NCBI GenBank assembly: GCA_963843755.1
Contig: CAWJLS010000013.1
Location: 62,001 to 126,000, forward strand
DNA from: CAWJLS01 sp963843755
GTDB taxonomy: Bacteria > Acidobacteriota > Thermoanaerobaculia > Multivoradales > DATKCC01
Direction of reading: 5' to 3'
DNA length: 64,000 nt
Positions 48,149 through 59,098 of the stretch are shown piece after piece (position 1 is the first letter of the stretch; each line of letters begins with the position of its first letter). The position numbers were made by a program, and so were the translations under genes. The notes beneath the pieces are model-generated. The model was not told the DNA's origin. It made no database searches and worked only from the letters and a program-made list of their open reading frames with translations.

Positions 48149-48952
48149 ATGACCGACACCGTCTTCAAGACCACCGGCCGGCGCCAGCCGCCCAACTACA
48201 AGGCCGTCGAGTGGTCGACGGGGGAGTGGATCTTCGAGGAAGCCAGCCTGGGCACGGAGATGTACATCGTCCAGGACGGGCAGGTGGAGATCCTCAAGCG
48301 GGTCGGCGAGGACGAGGACGCCGAGCAGCGCCAGCTCTCGGTGCTCGAGCGGGGCGACTTCTTCGGCGAGATGGCGCTGCTGGAAGACCTGCCCCGGGCG
48401 GCCGGCGCCCGCGCCCTGACCGACGTCAAGCTGCTCGAGATCAACGGCTCGACGTTCGACAAGATGCTGCGCGACAACCCGGAGATCGCCGTCCGGATGA
48501 TGCGCAAGCTCTCCCGCCGGCTGCGGCAGACCGATGCCTTGCTGCGTGAGCTGGGCGGCGAGCGCCTGCCCGACGGCCCGCCGGCGCCGCCCGAGTCCGC
48601 GGGATCCGGGCCGAAGGACGGCGCGTCGACGACCGAGGCGCTGGTGCACACCAAGTCGGGCATCGAGTTCCCCTTCTCGCAGTCGGACGAGACCTCGATC
48701 GGGCGCAAGGATCCGGTGACCGGCATCTACCCGGACGTGGATCTGTCGCCGATCGACGGGCAACGCTCGATCAGCCGGCGCCACGCCAAGATCTTCCGCC
48801 GCGGTGAGAAGTTCTTCCTGTCGGAGGAGATCGGCACCATGAACGGCACGTTCGTCAACGACGAGCGGCTGGAGACCGGTGTGCCGACGGAGATCCACCC
48901 GGGCGACCGCCTGCGCTTCGGCGTGATCGAGCTGGATTTCACGGCGGAGTAG
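48149..48952 (+). CDS. Cyclic nucleotide-binding and FHA domain protein
   Basis: 267 residues. N-terminal ~125 residues: cNMP-binding domain (EMYIVQDGQVEILKRVGE, RGDFFGEMALLEDLPRAAGARAL). C-terminal ~100 residues: FHA domain with SIGRKDP, the SRRH motif and MNGTFVND, which bind phosphothreonine peptides. A Pro/Gly linker joins them. So it could link a second messenger with Ser/Thr kinase signalling. GAGG lies eight bases before the ATG at 48149; the earlier start lies in the ldcA 3' end and gives no domain sequence. Confidence 0.87.
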   Translation: MTDTVFKTTGRRQPPNYKAVEWSTGEWIFEEASLGTEMYIVQDGQVEILKRVGEDEDAEQRQLSVLERGDFFGEMALLEDLPRAAGARALTDVKLLEINGSTFDKMLRDNPEIAVRMMRKLSRRLRQTDALLRELGGERLPDGPPAPPESAGSGPKDGASTTEALVHTKSGIEFPFSQSDETSIGRKDPVTGIYPDVDLSPIDGQRSISRRHAKIFRRGEKFFLSEEIGTMNGTFVNDERLETGVPTEIHPGDRLRFGVIELDFTAE

Positions 48953-48959
48953 ATTCCGA

Positions 48960-49130
48960 CTGGACCTGTCCGCCCCTCTGGTCACGCTTCCCGGGATCGG
49001 CCCGGTCCGCTCCCGCAAGCTGGCGGAAGCGGGGGCGGAGACGATCGCCGACCTGCTCGCGCACCTGCCGCACCGCTACGAGGACCGGAGCGTCGTCCTG
49101 ACGGTGGCGGAGGCGGTCGAGGCCTTCCGC
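48960..49130 (+). pseudogene. recG: recG 5' remnant
   Basis: Directly after the FHA gene, the frame from CTG 48960 reads LDLSAPLVTLPGIGP, RKLAEAGAETIADLLAHLPHRYEDRS: the wedge-domain start of RecG, the branch-migration helicase. Family similarity ends about 50 codons in (after RYEDRSVVLTV), and no helicase motif occurs before the next gene at 49246. RecG is normally about 690 residues. The rest is missing, so this is a deletion remnant or an assembly misjoin. There is no ATG/GTG at the expected place; the intact gene may have begun with a codon lost here. Confidence 0.7.
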
Positions 49131-49245
49131 CGGGGTGACGGGGTGGGTGGCGCGTCCGAAGCGGCGCGCGGGGTGTCGGGCACCCGCGCTGGCGGCGGCC
49201 GGGCGAACCGGGTATCATCGCCGGCCGGACGGAGGAACGGACGCG

Positions 49246-49719
49246 ATGCAACGACTTGGACGGATCATGGTGGCGCTCGGCGTGCTGGCCACCCTCGGTA
49301 TGGCGGCGGCGGCGGTTCTCGGAATCCGCGGCATCCACGACCCGGGGGCGCTCCGCGTTCATGTGTTGACCGGCCTCATCCCTCTGCTCCTGTTCGTCCT
49401 CTCCCACCTGTGGATCGTCATCTACCTGTTCGGCACGACCAAGGTCCTGAACGACCTGACGACGGGGGCCGGGCAGCCGGCCGAGCCAGGCCTGGCGACG
49501 ATCCGGCGGGTGACGCTGCCCGCGGCCGCCGTCGCGCTCACCGTCGCGATCGGCTGTTTCCTTCTCGGCATCGTGGGGTGGGGTGGCTGGGTGCCGAGCT
49601 GGATCCACGGTGCCGCCTTCTATCTGGCGGTGGCGGCCGAGGCCTTCGCGGCGTGGCGGGAGTGGCGGGCGTTCGCGGTCGCCGAGCGCTCGATCCGGCG
49701 TGTGGAGGCGGCCGCCTGA
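49246..49719 (+). CDS. Small four-helix membrane protein of unknown function
   Basis: 157 residues with four predicted membrane helices (near residues 5-26, 37-62, 88-112 and 116-135): RIMVALGVLATLGMAAAAVLG, LLLFVLSHLWIVIYLFG, LPAAAVALTVAIGCFLLGIVG, IHGAAFYLAVAAEAFAAW. No recognised family. GGAGGAACGG precedes the ATG. A TATCAT box lies in the recG remnant just upstream, so it may have its own promoter. A Ser/His pair in the second and fourth helix suggests nothing definite. Confidence 0.6.
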   Translation: MQRLGRIMVALGVLATLGMAAAAVLGIRGIHDPGALRVHVLTGLIPLLLFVLSHLWIVIYLFGTTKVLNDLTTGAGQPAEPGLATIRRVTLPAAAVALTVAIGCFLLGIVGWGGWVPSWIHGAAFYLAVAAEAFAAWREWRAFAVAERSIRRVEAAA

Positions 49720-49795
49720 GGGCGCCGTCGACGGGTCCGCCGGCACCTCTGTCTTTCCCACCGGAACTGCACTCGCGGGATATCATCATTTATCC

Positions 49796-50590
49796 ATGGG
49801 CCGCCTGACCCCTCCTAGCCGCCGGCTGTTGCCGGACTCGTGGCGTGTCGATCTACCGCTTTTCGAGGGTCCCCTCGACCTGCTCTTGCATCTGGTCAAG
49901 ATCAACGAGGTGGAGATCGTCGACATCCCGGTGGCACGGGTGTGCGATCAGTTTCACGAGTACCTGGCGCTGATGGAAGAGCTCAACCTGGACGTGGCCG
50001 GCGAGTTCATCTACGAGGCCGCCCTGTTGATCCACCTCAAGTCGCGCATGCTCCTGCCACGCCCCGAGCGCACCGACGGCGAGCCGGAGGAGGATCCACG
50101 CCAGGAGCTGGTGGAGCGGCTGATCGAGTATCGGCGGCTCAAGGAGGCGGCCCAGTCGCTCGGCGAGGTCGACAGCGTGCGCCACGGCATCTGGCCGCGC
50201 AAGGTGCGGCCGCCGTCGCTGCCCGCGGAGGAGAGGGAAGTCGACCTGGGGGAGGTCTCCCTGTTCGACCTGCTGTCGGCCCTCAAGACGGCTCTCGCCC
50301 GGTTCGACCGTGAGCATCCGCCGGCCTACCACCTGGGGTGGGAGACGTTTTCGGTGCGCGACCAGGTGCACCGGCTGCTCGAGGTGCTCGACGCCGGCCG
50401 GCCGTTCGATTTCATCGACGACCTCAAGGGGCGCTCCTGCCGCGCCGAGGCGGTGGCGGCGTTCCTGGCCCTGCTGGAGCTCGCCCGCATGCACCTGGTG
50501 CGCATCCACCAGACCGAGGTCGGGGACATCCTCTTGTACCGGACCACCCGCGAGGCGCGCCGGGAAGACCTGGAGGCGCTGAGCTCGTGA
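49796..50590 (+). CDS. scpA: Segregation and condensation protein A
   Basis: 264 residues. Kleisin of the SMC-ScpAB condensin: VDLPLFEGPLDLLLHLVKINEVEI (SMC-binding N-terminus, seen as FEGPLDLLLHLI-type sequence), YEAALLIHLKSRMLLPRP, and the C-terminal winged-helix RAEAVAAFLALLELARMHLV. ATG 49796 chosen because the longer frame upstream overlaps another gene. TATCAT at about 49781 lies close before it. The last bases overlap scpB (GTGA). Confidence 0.94.
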   Translation: MGRLTPPSRRLLPDSWRVDLPLFEGPLDLLLHLVKINEVEIVDIPVARVCDQFHEYLALMEELNLDVAGEFIYEAALLIHLKSRMLLPRPERTDGEPEEDPRQELVERLIEYRRLKEAAQSLGEVDSVRHGIWPRKVRPPSLPAEEREVDLGEVSLFDLLSALKTALARFDREHPPAYHLGWETFSVRDQVHRLLEVLDAGRPFDFIDDLKGRSCRAEAVAAFLALLELARMHLVRIHQTEVGDILLYRTTREARREDLEALSS

Positions 50591-51300
50591 CCGCGCGCGC
50601 GGAGATGGAGGCCGCCCTGGAGGCGATCCTGTTCGTCTCGGGGGAGCCGGTGCCGCGTGAGCGCCTGCTCGGCCTGCTGGCCGACGAGGGCGACCTCACC
50701 GGCCGCGCCGAGGCGGAGGCGGCTCTCGACGCGGTGATCGCCCGCTACGGCGAGCCGGGCCGCGGGGTGATGGTCGACGAGGTCGGCGGTGGCATCCGCC
50801 TGGCGACGCGGCCCGAGCTCAACGACTGGCTGCGCCGGTTCTTCGAGTCGAGCGGCAGCAGCAAGCTCTCGATGGCGGCGCTCGAGACGCTGGCCATCGT
50901 CGCCTACCGCCAGCCGGTGACCGCGCCGGAGATCCAGGAGCTGCGGGGTGTCAATCCGTCCGGTGTGCTCAAGACCTTGCTCGAACGGCATCTGATTCGC
51001 ATCAGCGGTCGCAAGGACGTGGTCGGCAAACCGTTCCTGTACACCACCACCCGGGAGTTCCTGGTTCACTTCGGCCTCAAGAGCCTCAAGGACCTGCCGC
51101 CGCTCGAGGAGTTCGAGGAGACCTTCGGCGACGCGGCCGGCGGTGGTGGTGGCGAGGCGGCCGGCCCCGCGGTGGACCGGGACGAGCAGTTCTACCGCGA
51201 GGCGGCGGCGCTCGAAGAGGCGGACGAGGACGAGGGTCCGGACGGGACGGGGGAGGCCGAACAGGTGGAGCTGGCCGGCACCGGAGAGGATGCGCGATGA
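50587..51300 (+). CDS. scpB: Segregation and condensation protein B
   Basis: 237 residues. Two winged-helix domains: ALEAILFVSGEPVPRERL and LSMAALETLAIVAYRQPVTAPEIQELRGV, then LLERHLIRISGRKDVVGKPFLYTTT. It stabilises ScpA in the condensin complex. GTG at 50587 overlaps the scpA stop, and its own TGA overlaps the rluB ATG. The C-terminal ~45 residues are acidic and low in complexity. Confidence 0.94.
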   Translation: MTARAEMEAALEAILFVSGEPVPRERLLGLLADEGDLTGRAEAEAALDAVIARYGEPGRGVMVDEVGGGIRLATRPELNDWLRRFFESSGSSKLSMAALETLAIVAYRQPVTAPEIQELRGVNPSGVLKTLLERHLIRISGRKDVVGKPFLYTTTREFLVHFGLKSLKDLPPLEEFEETFGDAAGGGGGEAAGPAVDRDEQFYREAAALEEADEDEGPDGTGEAEQVELAGTGEDAR

Positions 51301-52177
51301 CCGAGGAACGGCTACAGAAGATCATGGCCCGCGCCGGGGTCACCTCCCGCCGCAAGGCCGAGGAGATCATCGAGCAGGGGCGGGTGACCGTCAACGGCAG
51401 CGTGGCGACCGTCGGCGACAAGGCCGACCCGGAGCGCGACGCCATCAAGGTGGACGGCAAGCGGCTCGAGCCGCGCAAGGAGTTCCACTACCTTCTCCTC
51501 AACAAGCCGTCCGGGGTGATGAGCACCCGCCACGATCCGGAGGGGCGCACGACGGTCCTCGACCTGGTTCCGCCCAAGTTCCGCAAGGCGCTGGTTCCGG
51601 TCGGCCGGCTCGACTTCCAGACCGAGGGGCTCCTGCTGCTCACCGACGACGGCGACTTCGCCCACCACGTGGCCCACCCCCGCTTCGGCTGTACCAAGAC
51701 CTACGAGGCCAAGGTGAAGGACACGCCGCCGCGCGAGGCGATCGAGCGGCTGCTGACCCGCGGTGAGGTGATCGAGGGCCGCCGGGTCGTGCCGGTCCGG
51801 ATCGAAGGCAAGCGGACGCCCGGCCCGCGCGAGGGCAAGAACAGTTGGTGGACGGTCGAGATCGCCGAAGGGCGGACGCGGCAGATCCGTGAGATGTTCT
51901 TCCGCATGGGGCACCCGGTCCAGCGGCTGCGGCGGATCGCCATCGGGCCGCTGCGGGACCCGGACCTGGCGCTCGGCGGCGTGCGCGAGCTGACCGAACA
52001 CGAGGTCACCATGCTGCGCCGGGCGACGGGGCGGAAGAAGGGGAGAGCAGGCAAGAAGGCCGCCCCGACCAGTTCGACCGGTGGGGGCGCCCCCGCGCGC
52101 CGAAGCAGGAGAAGCCCCGCGGCCGCGGGGCGGGCTCGAAGAGCCGGGGACCTTCCAGGAAGGGGAAGACACGGTGA
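51297..52177 (+). CDS. rluB: 23S rRNA pseudouridine synthase (RluB/RsuA family), tail probably frameshifted
   Basis: N-terminal S4 domain (RLQKIMARAGVTSRRKAEEII), then the catalytic domain with GRLDFQTEGLLLLTDDG (catalytic Asp) and GRTRQIREMFFRMGHPVQRLRR. The enzyme makes pseudouridine in 23S rRNA. As written the frame runs on into cmk (to 53027), which is not natural. If one G is restored near 52059 the tail becomes a typical basic, Arg/Lys/Gly-rich end (RWGRPRAPKQEKPRGRG) and stops at 52177 with a GTGA overlap to cmk, like the other genes of this unit. I therefore set the end at 52177 and infer one missing base. Confidence 0.88.
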
Positions 52178-52905
52178 GCGACGAGACCAACACGACGAGC
52201 ACCCCGGAACCGTCCGCGACCGGCGGGAGCACCGTGATCGTGGCCATCGACGGCCCGTCCGGTGTCGGCAAGAGCACCGCCGCGCGCCACCTGGCCCGCC
52301 GCCTGGGCCTCTCCTATCTCGACACCGGCGCCATGTACCGGGCGGTGGCCCTCCAGGCGCTCGAACAGGGGATCCATCCGGACGACCGGGACGCGGTGGT
52401 CGACCTGGTGGCGACCGTCGACCTCCGTCTGGAGCGCAACCCGGAGACCGGCGGCGCGACCGTGCTGCTCGACGGCCAGGGGGTGGAGGAGCGGCTGCGC
52501 ACCACCCGGGTCGGCGAGGCCTCCTCGCGCGTCTCCACCTACCCGGAGGTGCGACGCCGGCTGGTCGAGCTCCAACGCGCCTACGCCGCGGAGCACGGCG
52601 CGGTCCTCGAAGGGCGCGACATCGGCACGCGGGTCTTCCCGGACACGCCCCACAAGTTCTTCCTCGACGCGCGCCAGGAGGTGCGCTACCGACGCCGCTA
52701 CGATCAGCTCATCGAGGCGGGCATGGACGTCACCTACAGCGAGGTGATGGTCGAGATCGACCGTCGCGACCAGCGCGACTCCCACCGGGAAGAATCCCCC
52801 CTGACCTACGACGACAGCTATACCCTGATCGACACCTCCGACCTGGCGTCGGACGAGGTAGTCGACACGATGGCGGAGCAGATCCGCCGGCAACGGGGCG
52901 AGTAA
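52174..52905 (+). CDS. cmk: Cytidylate kinase
   Basis: 243 residues. P-loop in VAIDGPSGVGKSTAARHLA, substrate region LSYLDTGAMYRAVAL and LEGRDIGTRVFPD, lid RVRYRRRYDQL-like sequence (EVRYRRRYDQL) and DRRDQRDSHREESPL. It phosphorylates CMP and dCMP. Start GTG at 52174 overlaps the proposed rluB stop. The first ~22 residues before VIVAIDGPSG are variable. rpsA, which often follows cmk, is 2.8 kb further on here, beyond leucine dehydrogenase and queG. Confidence 0.93.
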   Translation: MSDETNTTSTPEPSATGGSTVIVAIDGPSGVGKSTAARHLARRLGLSYLDTGAMYRAVALQALEQGIHPDDRDAVVDLVATVDLRLERNPETGGATVLLDGQGVEERLRTTRVGEASSRVSTYPEVRRRLVELQRAYAAEHGAVLEGRDIGTRVFPDTPHKFFLDARQEVRYRRRYDQLIEAGMDVTYSEVMVEIDRRDQRDSHREESPLTYDDSYTLIDTSDLASDEVVDTMAEQIRRQRGE

Positions 52906-52923
52906 AAGCCCCGAAACGACGAA

Positions 52924-52947
52924 GGCCGCGACCTTTCGGCCGCGGCC
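52924..52947. terminator. Bidirectional hairpin between cmk and leucine dehydrogenase
   Basis: GGCCGCG (52924-52930) pairs with CGCGGCC (52941-52947), 19 bases past the cmk stop and 46 bases past the stop of the leftward gene. On the minus strand T-rich bases follow (TTCGTCGTTTCGGGGCTTTT), on the plus strand none. Confidence 0.5.
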
Positions 52948-52992
52948 CCTCGAACACCGCCGGAGTCGTCCGGCGGAACGATCCTCTCGGCT

Positions 52993-54099
52993 CTACGACC
53001 GGATCGTCATACCCCGCCCACCCGTGAAGCGGCTCCACTGGTGAACGTTCAGACCGTTGCGCATGCGGTCGATCCGGGTCTCGGCCAGGTGGTTGGCGGC
53101 GCGGTGGGTCGGGATCGACTGCTCCTCGGCGATCTCGAAGATCCGGTGCACGTTGTCGAAGATCTGGCGCGCCATGAGCAGCGCCCGCTCGCGGTTGTAG
53201 CCGTTGAGCTCGTTGTAGACGTTGATCAAGCCGCCGGCGTTGATGACGTAGTCCGGGGCGTAGAGGATGCCGCGCTCGGTGATCGCCTTGCCGTCCCGGT
53301 CCTCGTCGGCGAGCTGGTTGTTGGCGCCGCCGGCGACGGTCGCGCAGTTGAGCTTCGGGATGGTGTCCGGGTTGAGCGTCGCGCCGAGGGCGCAGGGCGA
53401 GAAGACGTCGCACTCGACGCCGATGATCTCGTCCGGCTCGACGATCTTGACGCCGAGCTGGCGGGCCTTCTCGATGGCGTCGGAGTCGACGTCGCAGCCG
53501 ACCACCTCGGCGCCCTCGCGGATCAGGTTCTCCGCCAGGTAGCGGCCGACATTGCCGAGGCCCTGGATCGCCACCTTGCGGCCCGACAGGTCGGCGCTCT
53601 TGAACTTCCACTCGACCGCGGCCTTGAGGCCCTGGAGCACGCCGTAGGCGGTCACGGGCGAGGGGTCGCCGCTGCCGCCGTGGGCCTCGGACACGCCGGT
53701 CACCCAGCGGGTCTCACTGAGGATCATCTCCATGTCCTGCATGCGGGTGCCGACGTCCTCCGCGGTGATGTAGAGGCCGCCGAGGGAGTCGACCGCACGG
53801 CCGAAGGCGCGCAGCAGCTCTTCCGACTTGTCCTTCTTCGAGTCGCCGACGATGACCGCCTTCGCCCCGCCCAGGTTCAGCCCCGTGGCCGCCGCCTTGT
53901 ACGTCATGCCGCGAGACAGGCGCAGCGCGTCCATCATCGCTTCGTCGAAGCTCTCGTAGGGCCACATGCGGCAGCCGCCCAGCCCCGGTCCCAGAACCGT
54001 GTTGTGAACCGCGATGATCGCCTTCAGTCCAACCTCGGGGTTCGAGCAGACGAGCACCTTCTCGTGCCCCATGCTCCCCATCTGGTCGAAGAGTTCCAT
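52993..54099 (-). CDS. ldh: Leucine dehydrogenase (Glu/Leu/Phe/Val dehydrogenase family)
   Basis: 368 residues. MELFDQMGSMGHEKVLVCSNPE, GLKAIIAVHNTVLGPGLGGCRMWPY, MTYKAAATGLNLGGAKAVI (catalytic Lys), GDSKKDKSEELLRAFG, and the NAD-binding VAIQGLGNVGRYLAENL are near-diagnostic for leucine/valine dehydrogenase. It interconverts branched-chain amino acids and their 2-oxo acids with NAD. ATG 54099 with GGGAGT before it. The 296-base region up to queG (54100-54395) holds no gene. It contains a GCGAAG/CTTCGC hairpin at about 54253-54272 and probably divergent promoters. Confidence 0.93.
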   Translation of the reverse strand: MELFDQMGSMGHEKVLVCSNPEVGLKAIIAVHNTVLGPGLGGCRMWPYESFDEAMMDALRLSRGMTYKAAATGLNLGGAKAVIVGDSKKDKSEELLRAFGRAVDSLGGLYITAEDVGTRMQDMEMILSETRWVTGVSEAHGGSGDPSPVTAYGVLQGLKAAVEWKFKSADLSGRKVAIQGLGNVGRYLAENLIREGAEVVGCDVDSDAIEKARQLGVKIVEPDEIIGVECDVFSPCALGATLNPDTIPKLNCATVAGGANNQLADEDRDGKAITERGILYAPDYVINAGGLINVYNELNGYNRERALLMARQIFDNVHRIFEIAEEQSIPTHRAANHLAETRIDRMRNGLNVHQWSRFTGGRGMTIRS

Positions 54100-54395
54100 G
54101 GTGACTCCCTTGTTGAGGCCCGGGCGCGGCGCGCACGTGGGTGAACCGTGATCGGTCGGCCCCGGCAGATCGTTGTCAGGCGGTGTGTCCCCGCATCGTG
54201 GCCGTTCACAGGCCGGTGGCAGGCAAGCGCTCCGTTGGTGACGGAGACCCGCGAAGTCTTCCGGCTTCGCTGAACTGTGGCAGACCCTCCAAGAACCCGT
54301 CATCGAGACGGGGACTATCGACAACAGGAGTTTACCGGAACGGCACCTGTCGACCAAATTCCTCGGGAGTCGACCTTTCCGTAGAATCGAAGGCG

Positions 54396-55586
54396 ATGGA
54401 CGGGCTCGAAAAGGCGAGACTCTGGAAGGCGTGGGCGCTCGAAGAGGGCTTCGATCGGGCGGGCGTCGCGCGGATCGAACGCTCCGCCCAGGAGAAGCCT
54501 TTGCGCGCCTGGCTCGACCGGGGCGACCACGCCGGCATGGCCTGGCTCGGCCGCCGGGTGGAGCGCCGCCTCGACCCCGCCCGGAGCCTCGACGGCGCCC
54601 GGAGCGCCCTCTGCGTGGCCCTGCGCTACCACCCTCTCGCCGCCGACGGCTCCTCCGGCGGAGGCGCAGCCGAGGTCGCCGAAGAAGAGACCGGCGACCT
54701 CTGGCCTCGCGTCGCCCGCTACGCCCGCGGCCGGGACTACCACGACGTCATGACCAAGCGCCTGCGGGCGCTGGCCGGCCGGATCGAGCAGGCGTTCCCT
54801 GGGACCGGCAGCCGGACCTACGTCGACACCGGGCCGATCCTGGAGCGTGAGCTGGCCGCCCGGGCCGGGCTCGGGGTCCAGGGGAAGAACACCAACCTGC
54901 TCGACCGGGAGATGGGTTCCTGGTTCCTGCTCGGCGAGATCCTGCTGACCGCCGACCTGGAGCCGGACCCCCCGGCGGCGGACCTCTGCGGGCGCTGCAC
55001 CCGCTGCCTCGACCTCTGCCCGACCGGCGCGCTGCCGGAGGCCTACCGCCTGGACGCCAACCGGTGCATCAGCTACTGGACGATCGAGCACCGCGGCGAC
55101 CTCTCCGAGGCGGTGCGCGAGCTGGTGGGGGAGTGGGTGTTCGGTTGCGATGTCTGCCAGGAGGTCTGCCCGTGGAACGTCCGCGGCGAGCACCGGGGGT
55201 GGCGCGACGTCCCCGACCACCCGGAGCTGGCGTTGCCCGAGGAGCGTCGCGAGCTCGACCTGGCGGGGCTGCTGCGCCTGGGGCGCGAGGAGTACGTCGA
55301 GCGCTTCCGCGGCAGCCCCATGAAACGGGCCAAGCTGGGCGGTCTCAAGCGCAACGCGGCGGTCGCCATGGGCAACCGCCGCGACCCGTCGTACACGGTC
55401 GCGCTGGCGGACTGCCTCGCCGACCGGAGCGAGGAGGCGATGGTCCGCCGCCACGCCGCCTGGGCGCTCGGCCGGATTGGAACATCCGAGGCCGCGTCGC
55501 GGTTAAGGGGTGCATTGGAGTGGGCAGAGGAACCGAGCGTGGCGGACGAGATCCGCTCCGCCTTGGCTCATTGTGCGCGCGGTTGA
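54396..55586 (+). CDS. queG: Epoxyqueuosine reductase QueG
   Basis: 396 residues. Cobalamin- and iron-sulfur-dependent last step of queuosine synthesis in tRNA. Seen: KPLRAWLDRGDHAGMAWL, YVDTGPILERELAARAGLGVQGKNTNL, two [4Fe-4S] motifs CGRCTRCLDLCPTGAL (about 197) and CDVCQEVCPW (about 250), RCISYWTIEHRG, and C-terminal HEAT-like repeats (HAAWALGRIGTSEA). TAGAAT lies about eight bases before the ATG with GAAGG between. The stop codon overlaps the -35 of the rpsA promoter. Confidence 0.94.
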   Translation: MDGLEKARLWKAWALEEGFDRAGVARIERSAQEKPLRAWLDRGDHAGMAWLGRRVERRLDPARSLDGARSALCVALRYHPLAADGSSGGGAAEVAEEETGDLWPRVARYARGRDYHDVMTKRLRALAGRIEQAFPGTGSRTYVDTGPILERELAARAGLGVQGKNTNLLDREMGSWFLLGEILLTADLEPDPPAADLCGRCTRCLDLCPTGALPEAYRLDANRCISYWTIEHRGDLSEAVRELVGEWVFGCDVCQEVCPWNVRGEHRGWRDVPDHPELALPEERRELDLAGLLRLGREEYVERFRGSPMKRAKLGGLKRNAAVAMGNRRDPSYTVALADCLADRSEEAMVRRHAAWALGRIGTSEAASRLRGALEWAEEPSVADEIRSALAHCARG

Positions 55587-55611
55587 CACCCCCGGATGCG
55601 CTCCCTATACT
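55583..55611 (+). promoter_or_regulatory. Strong sigma-70 promoter of rpsA
   Basis: TTGACA (55583-55588), a spacer of exactly 17 bases and TATACT (55606-55611). It is the best consensus promoter in the window. The leader (55618-55716) has CCCCC/GGGGG and GGGCCC palindromes that could fold, then AAGGAGG seven to eight bases before the ATG. Confidence 0.8.
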
Positions 55612-55716
55612 CCAAGATCCCGAGTTCTCAGGCGTTTACGCAGAGCTCGACCCCCTGCCTCGCGGGGGCTGGGGCCCGCAGGGCCCGATCCCAAGCCAAG
55701 GAGGATTCACAAACCA

Positions 55717-57993
<2,277 letters not shown>

Positions 57994-58008
57994 GCGATGA
58001 CCTGTGTT

Positions 58009-58038
58009 CGGCGGGCGGGTGGCGACACCCGTCCGCCG
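58009..58038 (+). terminator. 13-bp GNRA hairpin between rpsA and the IHF/HU gene
   Basis: CGGCGGGCGGGTG (58009-58021) pairs with CACCCGTCCGCCG (58026-58038), with one G-T pair, closing on the tetraloop GCGA. It starts 15 bases after the rpsA stop. No T-tract follows, so it may protect the rpsA mRNA end or weaken read-through rather than stop it. Confidence 0.55.
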
Positions 58039-58061
58039 GGCCTTACGACACGGGGTGGACG

Positions 58062-58361
58062 GTGGCGCGACGCAATGGGATGACCAAGGCCGAGCTCGTC
58101 GAAGAGGTGGCTCGATCCACCGAGCTGACCAAGAAACACGCCGAGATCATCGTCAACACGGTCTTCGAAAGCATCGTGGACTCCCTCAAGTCCGGCGAGA
58201 AGATCGAGCTGCGCGGATTCGGCAGTTTCCGGATCCGCCAGCGCGGTGCTCGCGTCGGACGCAACCCGAAGACGGGCGAGAAGGTCCAGGTGCCGGCGAA
58301 GAAGATTCCCTACTTCAAGCCGGGCAAGGACCTGCGCGAGATGTTGAACGACGGGGTCTGA
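58062..58361 (+). CDS. ihfB: Integration host factor/HU-family protein
   Basis: 99 residues. MTKAELVEEVARSTELTKKHAEII, KIELRGFGSFRIRQRGARVGRNPKTGEKV and FKPGKDLREMLN are the IHF/HU fold; RGFGSF and RNPKTG are the DNA-bending arm. It is closer to IHF-type proteins than the HU at 25693. GTG at 58062 is the first start; ATG at 58080 is equally possible. The rpsA-ihfB order is conserved in distant bacteria. Confidence 0.9.
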   Translation: MARRNGMTKAELVEEVARSTELTKKHAEIIVNTVFESIVDSLKSGEKIELRGFGSFRIRQRGARVGRNPKTGEKVQVPAKKIPYFKPGKDLREMLNDGV

Positions 58362-58457
58362 ACGAACCGAGACGGCGCGCTCCCCACCGACGCCGCCCCA
58401 CGAGCCTTCCCGCGCCATGACGGGTGAGAGAAGGCCCCAACCTCCGGAGGAGATTCT

Positions 58458-58910
58458 GTGGCCGAACCGGATGCCGACGCGCCCACCGAGGCGCCAACGG
58501 CCCGCGGGGCGGAAGGGCAGGAGTCCGAGCCTGTCTACGAGCCCCAGGGCAATGCCGTGGTCGCGGCGATACTCGCCTGGCTGATCCCGGGCGCCGGGCA
58601 TTTCTACCTCGGACGACGCGGTCGCGCCGTCCTGTTCCTGATTCTGATCGTCACGGCGGTCGTCGTGGGCGTCCTGCTGGAGGGCAAGCTCTGGCGGATC
58701 GTCGGCGGCCAGCCGCTGAGCATCCTGGGCACCCTCGGGTGCGCCGGCCTGGGCATTCCCTACTTCGTGCTGCGGTTCGTCCTCGGCTACGAGGGCAACC
58801 TGGTCGCCCAGGGCTATGAGTACGGCGCGGCGTTCATCGTCACCGGAGGCCTGATGAACCTTCTCCTGGTGCTCGACGCCTGGGACATCGCACAGGGGAT
58901 GAAGGAGTGA
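58458..58910 (+). CDS. Membrane protein of unknown function (DUF6677/TM2-like)
   Basis: 150 residues. After ~30 acidic residues, NAVVAAILAWLIPGAGHFYLGRRGRAVLFLI resembles TM2-like proteins (LIPGAGHFYLGR). Three further hydrophobic segments follow. GGAGGAG lies five bases before the GTG start. Its TGA overlaps the start of the next small gene (GTGA), which in turn overlaps lpxB, so it is the head of a translationally coupled set with lipid A genes. The function is unknown. Confidence 0.7.
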   Translation: MAEPDADAPTEAPTARGAEGQESEPVYEPQGNAVVAAILAWLIPGAGHFYLGRRGRAVLFLILIVTAVVVGVLLEGKLWRIVGGQPLSILGTLGCAGLGIPYFVLRFVLGYEGNLVAQGYEYGAAFIVTGGLMNLLLVLDAWDIAQGMKE

Positions 58911-59098
58911 GCCACTTCCTGCTGATGGTCCTCTACTCGCTCCTGGTGAGCGTCTTCTTCGCCGCCCTGTGGCGGCGCGACCGGCGTGGACAGATCGCCC
59001 TGTTTTTCCAACTGTTCCTCGGCATGGTGATCGGCGGTCTGCTCCTGGCCTGGCTGATGTACCCATTCCCGTCGGGGCCGCCTCAACCGATTCCATGA
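58907..59098 (+). CDS. Small membrane protein coupled to lpxB
   Basis: 63 residues with two membrane helices (SHFLLMVLYSLLVSVFFAAL; IALFFQLFLGMVIGGLLLAWL) and the charged turn WRRDRRGQ between them. The GTG start overlaps the stop of the preceding gene and its own TGA overlaps the lpxB ATG. No family recognised. Position suggests a part in lipid A synthesis or transport, without direct evidence. Confidence 0.65.
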   Translation: MSHFLLMVLYSLLVSVFFAALWRRDRRGQIALFFQLFLGMVIGGLLLAWLMYPFPSGPPQPIP

